This document shows positions 34,276 to 42,938 of a DNA stretch of 64,000 nt, piece after piece. The stretch's first letter is position 1; each line of letters opens with the position of its first letter. Origin of the DNA: Paenibacillus sp. MSJ-34 (lineage in GTDB: Bacteria > Bacillota > Bacilli > Paenibacillales > Paenibacillaceae); the NCBI RefSeq assembly GCF_018918005.1, contig NZ_JAHLPR010000043.1:1-64000 (forward strand), written 5' to 3'. Position numbers and translations under genes: made by a program. The notes under the pieces are model-generated. The model was not told where the DNA came from and ran no database searches. It saw nothing but the letters and a program-made list of their open reading frames with translations.

Positions 34276-35970
34276 CTACATTTGAACGTTGAACAGATTG
34301 CCGATCTTGTACACTACATCGTCCGTGTCCGCATCGATGCTGGCCGCTTCGTTAATGCTTGAAATGCTTTGCAGCGCCTTGATATTCGCATTGTAGCCGA
34401 TCGTATAGATCGGGATTTTGTAAGTCTCGATCAATCCTCTGATGTCGTTCAGCGAATGCCCTTGGTTTGTGTCGCCGTCGCTAAGCACAAAAATCAGCGG
34501 CTTAACGTCGGGATTTTGCGCCATTTCATCCTGAAGCATTTTCATGGCCACGACAATGCCGTCGAATGTTGCGGTGCCGCCTCCTGCCTGAAGGCTCTCT
34601 ACCGCCCCGACAAACATGGATTGCTGGTTCGTATCGTACTTCCCGATCGGAAGATTGATCGTCACATCGCTCGAGTAGGAAACAAAGCCGATGCTATTGT
34701 CTTTGCCCAAGTACTTCTGGCCCGTAATCAAGGATTCCTTCAACCGGTTCAACGGTTCGCCGTCCATACTCCCGGATACGTCGGCCACAAACACGGCGAC
34801 GATCGGTTTGTTCCCGCTTTTCTTCTCTTTCCATAACTTCTGGGCGGAGGATAAAATATTGCCGTCCACCGCGTCGAACTCCGACGCATAATCGTTCATC
34901 CCGTTGAAGCCTTTATCCGAAGCCAGCTTCTGATATTTGTCTTGCCCGACGAACTCGGCAAACTTCTTAATAATCTCCATCTTCTCTTGCGGTAATTTGC
35001 CGAGCGCATAGAGCGGGCTGTCATGCCGTACGCCAAAGGGCGTAAAGACATAGCCGCCCTTCAAATCCGGCACGTTGACATAAGTTTGGTACTCGAGAAC
35101 GAAAGCGTCCAACGCTCCCGATTTGGCCGCGTCGCGCATCTGGATCGTTGTGGATGCGATAAAAGGAACATTGGTCTGGAACCGCTCGAATCCTTGAACC
35201 GCTTTGTCTCCAAGCATATCGGAGCTGTCAAACGTTCTCAAGGCAGTCACTAGAAAATTCAATCCGGTCGAACTGGCGAAAGGATCCGTATACCCCATCG
35301 ATAGCTCATTATTCGCAATCGCTTCCGTAATGGTCGAAACGTTCAAAGAACCGTATTTGCCCACCAGCTCATCATACTTGGACTTTGCGGATACAACGCC
35401 GGTGACGTTGCCGGCCAAACGTTTCGAGACAAGCTGCGTTTCGATGCCCTGCGCTTTGACCAATTCCCCCCATAGTTCGTTGGAAGGGGTGAAAGCATCC
35501 GGGACATACTTGCCCGATCTTATAAAATCGGTCGCCGTCCCCGAAGCGATATTGCGAATTTTGACGGAAACCGGCTTTCCGTTCACTTCCAGCTTGGCAT
35601 CGTTGAAGGCCTTCGCCACTTCATTCAACCAGCCGTCAACGCCGTCCCCGGCCTTCTCCGGGGAAGAGAAAATCTCGACAAAGCTATCCGTCGTATTCTG
35701 TACCGAAATCGGGAACTTTGAAATATCCGGAAGCGAATCGCCGATCGAAGCCGGATCGAGATCGATCAATCCTTTCGTTGGCGGCGCATTCGTCACCTTA
35801 ATGTTCTTATAAAGCTTCTCCAACCGCTTGCTCGCGTCTTCCATCGTAACTTCGCTCTGGCTTTTGCCCAAATTGGAAGTCCATTTAATTCCGAAATACA
35901 CTAGCGCAAACATGACAACCGCAATAATTAATAACGTAACAAAGGCTTTCCCCATTCCTTTTCGAGCCAT
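34276..35970 (-). CDS. Membrane-anchored substrate-binding-like protein with C-terminal VWA domain
   Basis: A 564-residue protein. A single N-terminal transmembrane anchor (about 7-27) leads to an exported part. Residues about 60-340 look like a type 2 periplasmic-binding fold (SVKIRNIASGTATDFIRSGKYVPDAFTPSN, GYTDPFASSTGLNFL). The C-terminal third is a von Willebrand factor A domain with an intact MIDAS motif, D397-V-S-G-S401, and a later LSDGDTNQG. VWA domains bind Mg2+ and partner proteins. The start was chosen at the second ATG, six bases after GAGGGAG. It lies 13 bp after the upstream membrane-protein gene and 30 bp before telA. The function is unknown; a cell-surface stress-sensing or assembly role is a guess. 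Confidence 0.8.
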   Translation of the reverse strand: MARKGMGKAFVTLLIIAVVMFALVYFGIKWTSNLGKSQSEVTMEDASKRLEKLYKNIKVTNAPPTKGLIDLDPASIGDSLPDISKFPISVQNTTDSFVEIFSSPEKAGDGVDGWLNEVAKAFNDAKLEVNGKPVSVKIRNIASGTATDFIRSGKYVPDAFTPSNELWGELVKAQGIETQLVSKRLAGNVTGVVSAKSKYDELVGKYGSLNVSTITEAIANNELSMGYTDPFASSTGLNFLVTALRTFDSSDMLGDKAVQGFERFQTNVPFIASTTIQMRDAAKSGALDAFVLEYQTYVNVPDLKGGYVFTPFGVRHDSPLYALGKLPQEKMEIIKKFAEFVGQDKYQKLASDKGFNGMNDYASEFDAVDGNILSSAQKLWKEKKSGNKPIVAVFVADVSGSMDGEPLNRLKESLITGQKYLGKDNSIGFVSYSSDVTINLPIGKYDTNQQSMFVGAVESLQAGGGTATFDGIVVAMKMLQDEMAQNPDVKPLIFVLSDGDTNQGHSLNDIRGLIETYKIPIYTIGYNANIKALQSISSINEAASIDADTDDVVYKIGNLFNVQM

Positions 35971-35983
35971 TCTCATCTCCCTC

Positions 35984-36727
35984 TCATTGATTATAATATT
36001 TCGTCTGTTTGATCAATTGATCGATCTCCTTCATGCCGGGCATTTCTTCGATTTCTCTATAATCGACATTGCCCAATTGAGATATCTCCAAGAGCAATTT
36101 ATCCACTTTTAACAAAATCTCCTCGTTAGCTCCCAGGTATCCCCTTACAAAGGTTAAGTATTCGTTGTATAACTCCTGTCTTTCTTGTACCAATTTACCG
36201 GTAAACAGCGGCATTTTTTGCCGACGGGCAAATGCGGCAAACTCCGACGCATCGAACACGTTAAGCTTGGTCAGAACCCCCCGAATGTTTAAGTAAAACA
36301 ACTTCTCGACCTCGTCAATGACAGAGACGAATTTCCGATAACTGATTTCCGTCGGCTCAAATCTTTGGCCGAGGATGTCCCACAGGAGCTTCTTCTTCTT
36401 ATCGATCCGCTCCAACTGATCGAGGGCAAGCGCAATATCCTTTTTAAGTACGTTTACATTTTTGTATTGATGAAGCGCGGCTGCGTAGTCCTCATGGGAG
36501 TTCATGTCTTTGACCGGCGTTGCGACAGGCGACTTAAAGAGCAATACATAACTGCCGTAAAGAATGACAAGAAGGCTAACCGTAAGCAAGGTGACGCCCG
36601 AAGCGGTCTCTAGCGCGCTGTCGCCCCCGATCTCCACTCCCAATAATCCGGGCGATAAAACGATAATATTCAGAATTACGATTCCGATGATTAGCAGCAG
36701 CAACTTCAATAATCGCGAACTATTCAA
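35984..36727 (-). CDS. Unrecognised membrane protein, first gene of the telA operon
   Basis: A 247-residue protein of unknown family. Two transmembrane helices (about 6-26 and 44-64) are followed by about 170 cytoplasmic residues rich in charged helices (LKKDIALALDQLERIDKKKKLLWDIL, FEPTEISYRKFVSVIDEVEKLFY). The start is TTG: GGGGGAGGTGGG lies immediately upstream of it, and in the longer reading that purine run would encode Gly residues, so the ribosome site decides the start. It may be the membrane partner of the VWA and TelA proteins; similar three-gene sets are known to me only in outline. It is not XpaC, the usual TelA partner in Bacillus, as far as the sequence shows. Confidence 0.7.
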   Translation of the reverse strand: MNSSRLLKLLLLIIGIVILNIIVLSPGLLGVEIGGDSALETASGVTLLTVSLLVILYGSYVLLFKSPVATPVKDMNSHEDYAAALHQYKNVNVLKKDIALALDQLERIDKKKKLLWDILGQRFEPTEISYRKFVSVIDEVEKLFYLNIRGVLTKLNVFDASEFAAFARRQKMPLFTGKLVQERQELYNEYLTFVRGYLGANEEILLKVDKLLLEISQLGNVDYREIEEMPGMKEIDQLIKQTKYYNQ

Positions 36728-36984
36728 AATCCCACCTCCCCCGCTTACAATAACCAATACGTTCCATCATTCGGTGACGTTTCGCTTCTTTATTTTACCA
36801 GAGAATGAAGGCGTAAGCTTCATGAATCTTGCCCGATTCGACATTAATCCCGAAAATAATCCAACTCTCCAACCATTATGTAATCTTCTTCGCGAAAAAA
36901 CGCCGGTTTCGATTGAGCGAAAAGGAAAAATGCGCCCCCATTTGCCCAATCTTATGTATCGTATTCAACTATGGTTGTGAATGT

Positions 36985-37830
36985 TTACGGCGCCGAAACC
37001 GGCACATAAATGAGAATTCCGGATTCTGACCGGTGGACTCCGGCGAACCGCTCTCCGTAATACTCAAAATCAAATACGCCGTTCAATCGGTGCGTGTTGC
37101 GGGTAAACCATGTTCCATAAATATAGCGATAAGTTAACGGCAATTTTTCTACGCTTCCCCGATGCTCGAATACGATGTATGTCCCTTCCGGAATCGTGAA
37201 TTGCTCCTGTTCCTCCTCCGCCTCGATATGTTCAGCCTCCGCAGCCGCCAAATAGGTATACGCCGCGTCGAATTCCATGCTATCGTCGTATCGAACGATG
37301 CCGAACTTGTCTTTTTGCTTGTTCCGGCAATTCTTCCACAATCGGTTCCAGCAATCGTGAATATGCTCGATCGAACAGCTTCGGGCCGAGTAGCCTCTCA
37401 CGATTTTTTCGTCAAGGTCAACCTGCCCCGCCGCCTCGGCTTCAAGCTGTTGAATATGATCAAGGTATTCTGCCTTCAGTACATCCATCATCAAATTAGG
37501 CGGAATGCGGCCCGAGCCTCTCCATTCGTTCGGCAAGACGCCAAACCTTGCCTTAAACGCCCTTGTAAACGTTTCATGCGATTCAAATCCGTACATATAC
37601 GAAACGTCGATAATCCGATAGTTTGTCCTGCGCAGGGTCTTGGCCGCTTCCGTTAATTTTCTGGCCGCAACGTATTGCCCTACCGTATGGTTGGTCACTT
37701 GATGAAACAGCCTTTGAAAATGAAACTTCGAATACCCTATATGGCCCGCAATCTCGTCTACATTCGTTTTTTGGCCGAGCCTTTTCTCAATATAGCGCAC
37801 TGCTTCCATCATGCGTTCTACATACTCCAT
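36985..37830 (-). CDS. AraC-family regulator with GyrI-like effector-binding domain
   Basis: A 281-residue Rob/MarA-type regulator. The N-terminal AraC DNA-binding domain (about 8-105) shows VDEIAGHIGYSKFHFQRLFHQ and IIDVSYMYGFESHETFTRAFKARFGVLPNEWR. The C-terminal half (about 125-281) is a GyrI-like small-molecule-binding domain ending in YEYYGERFAG-type text and ESGILIYVPVS. The start is the ATG seven bases after GGAGG; an upstream extension of 51 codons has no support and overlaps the divergent promoter region. It is divergent from the C45-type hydrolase gene, which it may control. Confidence 0.9.
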   Translation of the reverse strand: MEYVERMMEAVRYIEKRLGQKTNVDEIAGHIGYSKFHFQRLFHQVTNHTVGQYVAARKLTEAAKTLRRTNYRIIDVSYMYGFESHETFTRAFKARFGVLPNEWRGSGRIPPNLMMDVLKAEYLDHIQQLEAEAAGQVDLDEKIVRGYSARSCSIEHIHDCWNRLWKNCRNKQKDKFGIVRYDDSMEFDAAYTYLAAAEAEHIEAEEEQEQFTIPEGTYIVFEHRGSVEKLPLTYRYIYGTWFTRNTHRLNGVFDFEYYGERFAGVHRSESGILIYVPVSAP

Positions 37831-37953
37831 CGAAGATCCTCCGAACGATACGATTTCTGCGTGATACATTGTAGCATCATTCGTCAAAATGAGGCAGATT
37901 TCCTCCCTTATAATTGAAACAGTCATGCCATAAGGAAAAGGAGTGAGCTCCCG

Positions 37954-38973
37954 ATGTATCATCCGCGTTTGCAAGGCAATCATTTCGAAATGGGGTATAA
38001 GTATGGAAGTTTGATGTACAAAAAAGGGGGCCGGTTCGAGTCCGTGATCTCTTTAAGTAAAGAACAGCTCGAGTTCGGAGTGGAATCTTTGGCGGCCTGC
38101 AAGGCCTGCTATCCGGAAATTACGGAGGAGATAAGGGGGATGGCCGAAGGGGCGCGTTACCCGTTCGAATCCTTTGCCGCGTTTCTGTTCAACATGGGGG
38201 TTGTCGGCGATGCGTACGGCTGCACTTGTTTTTGCTTTCAACGGGGAAACGACATTGTCTTCGCGCGCAATCACGATATGTTCTCCGATTACAAAAAAAC
38301 GACGGAAAGCTGCCTATACCGGCCAAGCGGCGGGTATACCTTTCTGGGTCAAGGAGACGCCCTGATCGGCAAGGAAGACGGAGTCAACGAGCATGGCCTG
38401 GCGGTCGGCATGACCTTTGTCGCTTCCACACGCGCCAAGCCCGGATTGAACTTTTTGTTCATTGTCCGCTGCTTGCTGGAAAAAGCGAGAACGGCCGACG
38501 AAGCGATCGGCCTGCTCCGCTCCTTGCCAATATCCACGGCTCAAAACATCGTCCTGGCGGACAAAACCGGGGATATGGCCGTAGTTGAATGTTGTTCGCA
38601 AGGAATCGCCGTAAGACGTCCGGTCAACGGAGAGAATTTCATTATCGCGACCAATCAATTCATCGATGCGTCCATGACTTCATGGGACCATCGTCCCGTA
38701 CCGGACTGGTACTCGACCCAAACCCGCTACCGCAACGTTTATCAATCCTTGCTCGAATCCGCAACGGCGGATTCGCTGCAGCTCGCTCAGGATATTCTAT
38801 CCGGCAAATGCGGTTTTATGTGCCAGTATAAAAAAGAGCTGCGATTCGACAGCCTATGGTCCTTCGTCGTCAGATTGAACGATCTGGAGATCCGGAGAGC
38901 GGAAGGAAATCCCGGCAAGACGAAATTTGTGAACGATACTCGCCTCGACTGGGCGATGGAGAAGAGCGGGTAG
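37954..38973 (+). CDS. C45-type (acyl-CoA:6-APA acyltransferase-like) Ntn amidohydrolase
   Basis: A 339-residue protein with the N-terminal-nucleophile hydrolase pattern of family C45/linear amide C-N hydrolases. In YGCTCFCFQ near residues 88-96, one Cys (probably the first) would become the nucleophile after self-processing. IVFARNHDMFSDY follows as the next strand, then GVNEHGLAVGMTFV and LADKTGDMAVVECC. The N-terminal stretch (about 85 residues) would be the removed propeptide. Such enzymes cleave or form amide bonds in penicillins, bile salts or N-acyl amino acids; the substrate here is unknown. It is transcribed alone, with AAAAGGAG before the ATG and a terminator after the stop. Confidence 0.8.
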   Translation: MYHPRLQGNHFEMGYKYGSLMYKKGGRFESVISLSKEQLEFGVESLAACKACYPEITEEIRGMAEGARYPFESFAAFLFNMGVVGDAYGCTCFCFQRGNDIVFARNHDMFSDYKKTTESCLYRPSGGYTFLGQGDALIGKEDGVNEHGLAVGMTFVASTRAKPGLNFLFIVRCLLEKARTADEAIGLLRSLPISTAQNIVLADKTGDMAVVECCSQGIAVRRPVNGENFIIATNQFIDASMTSWDHRPVPDWYSTQTRYRNVYQSLLESATADSLQLAQDILSGKCGFMCQYKKELRFDSLWSFVVRLNDLEIRRAEGNPGKTKFVNDTRLDWAMEKSG

Positions 38974-39003
38974 CCGCGACTGCAAGCAGCACGCTCGGAT
39001 AAA

Positions 39004-39036
39004 GCCGCTAAACCTGTCTCGTTAGCGGCCTCTTTC
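39004..39036 (+). terminator. Terminator of the C45-type hydrolase gene
   Basis: GCCGCTAA and TTAGCGGC form an 8-bp stem, followed by CTCTTTCTCC. The hairpin overlaps the stop codon of the converging lyase gene. Confidence 0.75.
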
Positions 39037-40119
39037 TCCTAGCTTCTCATCCAACATTTGCAGAGCCAATTTCAATTGATCTTTCGGCAAGTTGGCATAT
39101 GAATCCCCTATACTGATTTCATACGAACAGCTCTTCTCGTCGTTTTGGTGCAAGTAAGAAGTTAAGCCGATGCCCGTTTCCTCATATATACTTATTAATA
39201 TTGGTTCAAGCTGTTCTCTCGGCAGATCGATATGGACATGAAACATATTGGACACGGGCTCCACGGGCTTCGTAACGACGCCGTAACATTGATTGTACAA
39301 GCCGGCAAGTTCTTGGGCGTGATGATAGTACTGATCCATCTTCTGAATTCTTAGCTTAAAATAGTAATCGGCGCTTACGATATAAGGATAAAGGCTGATT
39401 AAATCTCCGCCATACCGTCTTTTCCACACCTTGGATTCCTGTATAAGCGGTTCCTCTCCGGCCAGAACGGCTCCCGCAATGCCGCCAATCCCTTTATAAA
39501 ACGATACGTAAACGGAATCAAACAGCTGGCAAATTTCCGCCGCCGATTTATTATAGTACGGCGTGATCTCAAACAGCCTCGCCCCGTCCAGATGCAATTT
39601 GATTCCTTGCTCGCGGCAGTAAGCCGAGATCGCTTCAAGCTCCCGGTAATCGGGCAATTGCCCGCCGATCTCCCGCTGAGGCAACTCAAGCAATAGACAG
39701 GCGACATCCTCCCGCATATTCATGACATCTTCCAACGTGATCAATCTCGTCTTGTCGGCAAGCAGAATCGGTTCGATCCGATGCAGCTCTTTCAGGCCGT
39801 CCTCTTCATGAATTTCCAAATGACATAACGGATGGTACGCTACCCGCCTCAGCCCTTGTCGATCGCACCACATCCGCAAAGCGATTTGTTGCGCCATCGT
39901 TCCGCTCGGAAAGAATACGGCCGCCTCTTTCCCTACATAATTCGCCATCCTTCTTTGAAAGTCTTCGATGAGCTCGCCTTTGCCGTAGATATCGCTTTCC
40001 ACACTCCCGTCGATATCCTCAAACGCTTCCTGCAAAACGCGAACGTTCCTTTTTCCGTTTCCGCCTACCGGGTAAAGCGCCTGTTTAAAGGCGGCAGATA
40101 AAGTCATGTTGTCGTCCAT
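39022..40119 (-). CDS. Threonine aldolase/beta-eliminating lyase-family PLP enzyme
   Basis: A 365-residue fold-type I PLP enzyme of the aromatic-amino-acid beta-eliminating lyase/threonine aldolase group. YGKGELIEDFQRRMANYVGKEAAVFFPSGTMAQQIALR is the cofactor-phosphate region, HLDGARLFE carries the Asp that pairs with the PLP ring nitrogen, and VSFYKGIGG contains the Schiff-base Lys. L-allo-threonine aldolases have the same layout, but here HLEIHEED replaces the usual HIxxxE region, so the substrate is uncertain. The start was chosen at the ATG after AAGGGGATG; seven more open codons lie upstream. It converges on the C45 gene through a shared hairpin. Confidence 0.82.
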   Translation of the reverse strand: MDDNMTLSAAFKQALYPVGGNGKRNVRVLQEAFEDIDGSVESDIYGKGELIEDFQRRMANYVGKEAAVFFPSGTMAQQIALRMWCDRQGLRRVAYHPLCHLEIHEEDGLKELHRIEPILLADKTRLITLEDVMNMREDVACLLLELPQREIGGQLPDYRELEAISAYCREQGIKLHLDGARLFEITPYYNKSAAEICQLFDSVYVSFYKGIGGIAGAVLAGEEPLIQESKVWKRRYGGDLISLYPYIVSADYYFKLRIQKMDQYYHHAQELAGLYNQCYGVVTKPVEPVSNMFHVHIDLPREQLEPILISIYEETGIGLTSYLHQNDEKSCSYEISIGDSYANLPKDQLKLALQMLDEKLGERGR

Positions 40120-40214
40120 CCTGCGGCATCCCCTTTCCACGTTGAAATTGAAGCCCTATCAGCCCAACATAGCTTATCCTGAGCGTAGAGTATTCTGTTT
40201 ATTTAAATTCATAG

Positions 40215-40247
40215 TTGACTATAACACTAGTGTCACAGTTTTAAAAT
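40215..40247 (+). promoter_or_regulatory. MerR-type promoter with operator for the imine-reductase gene
   Basis: TTGACT at 40215-40220 and a TTTAAA/TAAAAT element near 40240-40247 have a long spacer of about 19-21 bp. The spacer holds the near-palindrome TAACACTAGTGTCA (40222-40235). A long spacer with a central dyad is the hallmark of MerR-activated promoters. A matching dyad (TAACATTCGTGTTA) lies before the merR gene. Confidence 0.65.
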
Positions 40248-40280
40248 AAGCCTGTAACATACTTGAAAGGAGACAGTTGT

Positions 40281-40364
40281 ATGAAAAATAATGAATACAA
40301 TGTGAGTAAAAAATCCGGTAATGTGACAGGTGTAAGATCTGATACCGACACCGTACAGCAGTGA
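40281..40364 (+). other. Frame upstream of the imine-reductase gene: broken N-terminus or leader peptide
   Basis: An excellent AAAGGAG site precedes an ATG that opens 27 codons (MKNNEYNVSKKSGNVTG and on) ending at a TGA that overlaps the GTG of the reductase frame by two bases. The reductase GTG itself has no ribosome site. Either one base has been lost around the CAGCAG repeat, so this is the true N-terminus, or a leader peptide couples translation. Confidence 0.5.
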
Positions 40365-41215
40365 CAGTCATTGGCCTAGGTCCTATGGGCAGGGCGCTGG
40401 CCGGTGCGTTCCTAAAAAATGGCCACCCAACAACGGTATGGAACCGCTCTGCAGAGAAGGCCGACGAGCTTGTTGCACAAGGAGCGGCCAAGGCTGATAC
40501 GGTTGCTGATGCGATCTTGGCAAGTCCTCTGGTGATTGTCTGTGTACTGGACTATAACGTTGTACACTCAATTCTTAAGCATGCAGGAGATGCTTTGAAG
40601 GGCAGAACCTTGGTGAATCTTACTGGCGGCTCTCCTAGTTGGGCAAGAGAGATGGCTGAATGGGCAGCCAAGGGTGACATTGACTATCTTGATGGATCCA
40701 TCATAGTCCCAACCATTGGAGAGTCATCAGCATCTATCCTGTACAGTGGACCTGAGGATGTCTATCAAACCCATCAGACGACACTAGCAAGTCTGGGTGG
40801 CACATCTACACATCTTGGTAAGGACCCAGGCCTTGCAGCGGCTTACGATACAGCATTACTCGATATCTTTTGGACGTCAATGATCGGCTACGTACATGCC
40901 CTTGCTCTCGCCAGAGCGGAGAACATCTCTGTGATAGACCTAGTGCCGTATGCCCAGGGAATTGTAGGTATGATGCCTGACGTCATGTCCGTGTTCGCAC
41001 ATCAAGTCGAAAGCGGGCAGTATCCAGGTGAAGAGTCCAACATCACTTCGACTGCCGCAGTATTGGAAAACCTTATTCACACCTCCAAAACCCTTAATCT
41101 CGACGTAGGAGTACTGAACGCTGCAAAGGCAACCGTCCAGCACGCGATAGACTTGGGTTATGGTGCTAATGACTTCTCACGACTGACTGAAGTCATTAAG
41201 AAGTCATCTATGTAA
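40361..41215 (+). CDS. Imine reductase/reductive aminase-like NADP-dependent oxidoreductase
   Basis: A 284-residue beta-hydroxyacid-dehydrogenase-superfamily protein. VIGLGPMGRALAG is the N-terminal Rossmann nucleotide loop and TVWNRSAEKADELV carries the NADP-selective Asn-Arg-Ser. IVNLTGG-type text, VPTIG and SILYSG match the imine-reductase family, and the Asp in AAAYDTALL falls where reductive aminases have their catalytic Asp. The C-terminal helical domain completes the dimer. It would reduce cyclic imines or similar substrates; the true one is unknown. The frame is probably shifted at its start, since the best ribosome site serves a different frame upstream. Base composition is slightly more AT-rich than its neighbours. 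The MerR regulator downstream on the other strand shares an operator with its promoter. Confidence 0.75.
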   Translation: MTVIGLGPMGRALAGAFLKNGHPTTVWNRSAEKADELVAQGAAKADTVADAILASPLVIVCVLDYNVVHSILKHAGDALKGRTLVNLTGGSPSWAREMAEWAAKGDIDYLDGSIIVPTIGESSASILYSGPEDVYQTHQTTLASLGGTSTHLGKDPGLAAAYDTALLDIFWTSMIGYVHALALARAENISVIDLVPYAQGIVGMMPDVMSVFAHQVESGQYPGEESNITSTAAVLENLIHTSKTLNLDVGVLNAAKATVQHAIDLGYGANDFSRLTEVIKKSSM

Positions 41216-41238
41216 CCTGTTCGTAACTGTATTCACTG

Positions 41239-41273
41239 GGAGGGTCCAGAACGTTGATTTGACTGGTACCCTC
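41239..41273. terminator. Hairpin after the imine-reductase gene
   Basis: GGAGGGT-CCAG and CTGG-TACCCTCC pair with one bulged base to form an 11-bp stem. There is no T-run, so it may be a weak terminator or a transcript-end stabiliser between converging genes. Confidence 0.45.
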
Positions 41274-41342
41274 CACAACCAGCGAGAAAATCCAGTCAAC
41301 GCCGACAATAACCATTAGTTCTATTGCGTCGAACATGGAGTA

Positions 41343-41702
41343 TCACCTTTGTTTCATTTGATTGATTTGCTTTTTCAGCCGGTGTTGTACGACGCCCAAA
41401 TTACTTATTTGTCTGTTGATTTCAGCCAGTTTTCCTTCATATGCATCCAGGGCTTCATCACAAAGTTCGTCTATTTCATTTTTAAAATGGGTATCTACAC
41501 AATTTATCATTTCTTCTATTTGATTAGTCGTAAAACCTAAACCTAAGTATAGTTGGATCGTTTTAATTCGATCTACAGCAGATTCATCAAAATCCCGATA
41601 GCCATTCTCTAGACGGGAGGCGGTAATTAAGTTTTTCTTCTCATAATGCCTGATAGATCGGATACTGGCACCGGTTGATTCAGACAACTGACTTATCTTC
41701 AA
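41343..41702 (-). CDS. MerR-family transcriptional regulator
   Basis: A 119-residue MerR regulator. The winged helix-turn-helix reads LKISQLSESTGASIRSIRHYEKKNLI and YRDFDESAVDRIKTIQLYLGLGFTTNQIEEMI; a dimerising coiled coil follows (about 78-117, ALDAYEGKLAEINRQISNL). There are no Cys residues suited to metal binding near the C-terminus (one Cys in NCVDTH, one in ELCDEA), so the effector is probably organic. The start is TTG, eight bases after AAAAGGAGG. The dyad upstream of merR matches the one at the reductase promoter, so it probably controls both genes. Confidence 0.88.
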   Translation of the reverse strand: MKISQLSESTGASIRSIRHYEKKNLITASRLENGYRDFDESAVDRIKTIQLYLGLGFTTNQIEEMINCVDTHFKNEIDELCDEALDAYEGKLAEINRQISNLGVVQHRLKKQINQMKQR

Positions 41703-41748
41703 TGAAAGTACCTCCTTTTCTATAGGTTCATACTTCACTCTTAAGTAT

Positions 41749-41762
41749 TAACATTCGTGTTA
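41749..41762 (-). promoter_or_regulatory. MerR operator upstream of merR
   Basis: TAACATTCGTGTTA is a dyad (TAACA/TGTTA) 46 bp before the TTG start. It differs from the imine-reductase operator TAACACTAGTGTCA at only a few positions, supporting one regulator for both. Confidence 0.6.
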
Positions 41763-41862
41763 AGGTAATAAAAACTGGCAAGTTTTAATGGTAGGTACAC
41801 CCATTAGCAAGCGCTCCAAGCCGGAAGATGGCCGTTACCCTCCGAACCTTCCGCGCGCAATG

Positions 41863-41896
41863 AGGGGTAGTACCGGAAAACCGGTCCTACCCCTTT
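41863..41896 (-). terminator. Hairpin at the end of the pspA-ydjGHI operon
   Basis: GGGGTAGTACCGG and CCGGTCCTACCCC form a 13-bp stem with one mismatch and an AAAA loop. It lies 50 bp beyond the ydjI stop. The T-run is on the plus side (CCCCTTTCC), so termination on the minus strand may be weak. Confidence 0.6.
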
Positions 41897-41945
41897 CCAT
41901 ATAAGCGCAGTTTGTATTGTATCGAACAACTGTCCGGGTGCAAGT

Positions 41946-42917
41946 CTAGTTTAGCTTCTGGCCGCAATTCGGGCAGAAGTTGGCGCCTTCGTTTCTCGTG
42001 CCGCAGTTCGGGCAGAAGTTCGGCTTTTGCCCTCCCCCGGAAGCGGAAGGCGCAGCAGGCGCGGGTTGCCCGTTCTGGTTCATATTTTTCAACATTTCAT
42101 TGGCGAGGTTCATCCCCATCATCATGCCGGCCATGTCCGAAGCGGCCCCGCCGCCTTGCACTTTACCGGATGCGATCCCGTCCGTCATGCTCACTTGTTG
42201 ATACTTCTGCATATTGCCGATCATTTCATGCGACGCCGTCTTCGTAATCATGTCTTGAATTTCTTGCGGATAATTGAAGCTCATCACTTGGAAGCCTGTA
42301 ATCGTCATCCCGTCCTCTATTACTTGCATATCCAAATCTTCGCGAATGCCCTTGGCAATATCGAAAGCGTTCGCCTGCAGATTGAACATGTCCTTCCCTT
42401 CTCTGCCGATCCACTTCATGAGCAGTTGATCCAACACGGAAGTAATGCGGATTTTCACATCATCAACGAGATAGCTGTCTTTCATGCCGGCAATCTTATC
42501 GATCAGCGTCACGTAATCATTCACTTTGAAGTTGAACGTGCCGTTGGCGCGGATCGGCATGCCGCCCGGAAGCTGGGCAGTCGGAATGAGAACCGGATTT
42601 TGCGTTCCCCAGCGGACGGTGAATTCCTTCGTGTTCACGAATAAGACTTCCACCCGCATCCCGCTGTTGAAGCCGAACTTAAATCCTTTCAGCGTAGACA
42701 GGAAAGGGATGATGTCGGAATCGATGTTATACTCCCCTTCATTCTCGAAAATCCCTTCAATCTTGCCGTTGTTCACGAAAATCGCGTCTTGGCCGGAGCG
42801 GATAATTAATTTGCTTCCTTTCTTAATCTCCCGGTTGCTCCACTTCCAAAAAATCATATCGTCCCGAAATTCTTCCCATTCCACCACGTTCGAAAATTGG
42901 TTTCTGAAAAATCCCAT
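41946..42917 (-). CDS. ydjI: SPFH-domain protein with C-terminal zinc ribbon (YdjI-like)
   Basis: A 323-residue protein matching Bacillus YdjI. An N-terminal SPFH/prohibitin-like domain (about 20-230; SKLIIRSGQDAIFVNNG, ITVLIPTAQ-type strands, YPQEIQDMITKTAS) is followed by a Gly/Met-rich helix and a zinc ribbon with two CPNCG motifs at the very end. It is the last gene of pspA-ydjG-ydjH-ydjI. In Bacillus this protein recruits PspA to the membrane and helps keep membrane fluidity and resist envelope stress, together with YdjG and YdjH. The start codon is the ATG of MGFFRN, with a GGGGAAACGAG-like site. Confidence 0.9.
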   Translation of the reverse strand: MGFFRNQFSNVVEWEEFRDDMIFWKWSNREIKKGSKLIIRSGQDAIFVNNGKIEGIFENEGEYNIDSDIIPFLSTLKGFKFGFNSGMRVEVLFVNTKEFTVRWGTQNPVLIPTAQLPGGMPIRANGTFNFKVNDYVTLIDKIAGMKDSYLVDDVKIRITSVLDQLLMKWIGREGKDMFNLQANAFDIAKGIREDLDMQVIEDGMTITGFQVMSFNYPQEIQDMITKTASHEMIGNMQKYQQVSMTDGIASGKVQGGGAASDMAGMMMGMNLANEMLKNMNQNGQPAPAAPSASGGGQKPNFCPNCGTRNEGANFCPNCGQKLN

Positions 42918-42938
42918 CTCGTTTCCCCATCCTTTGCG

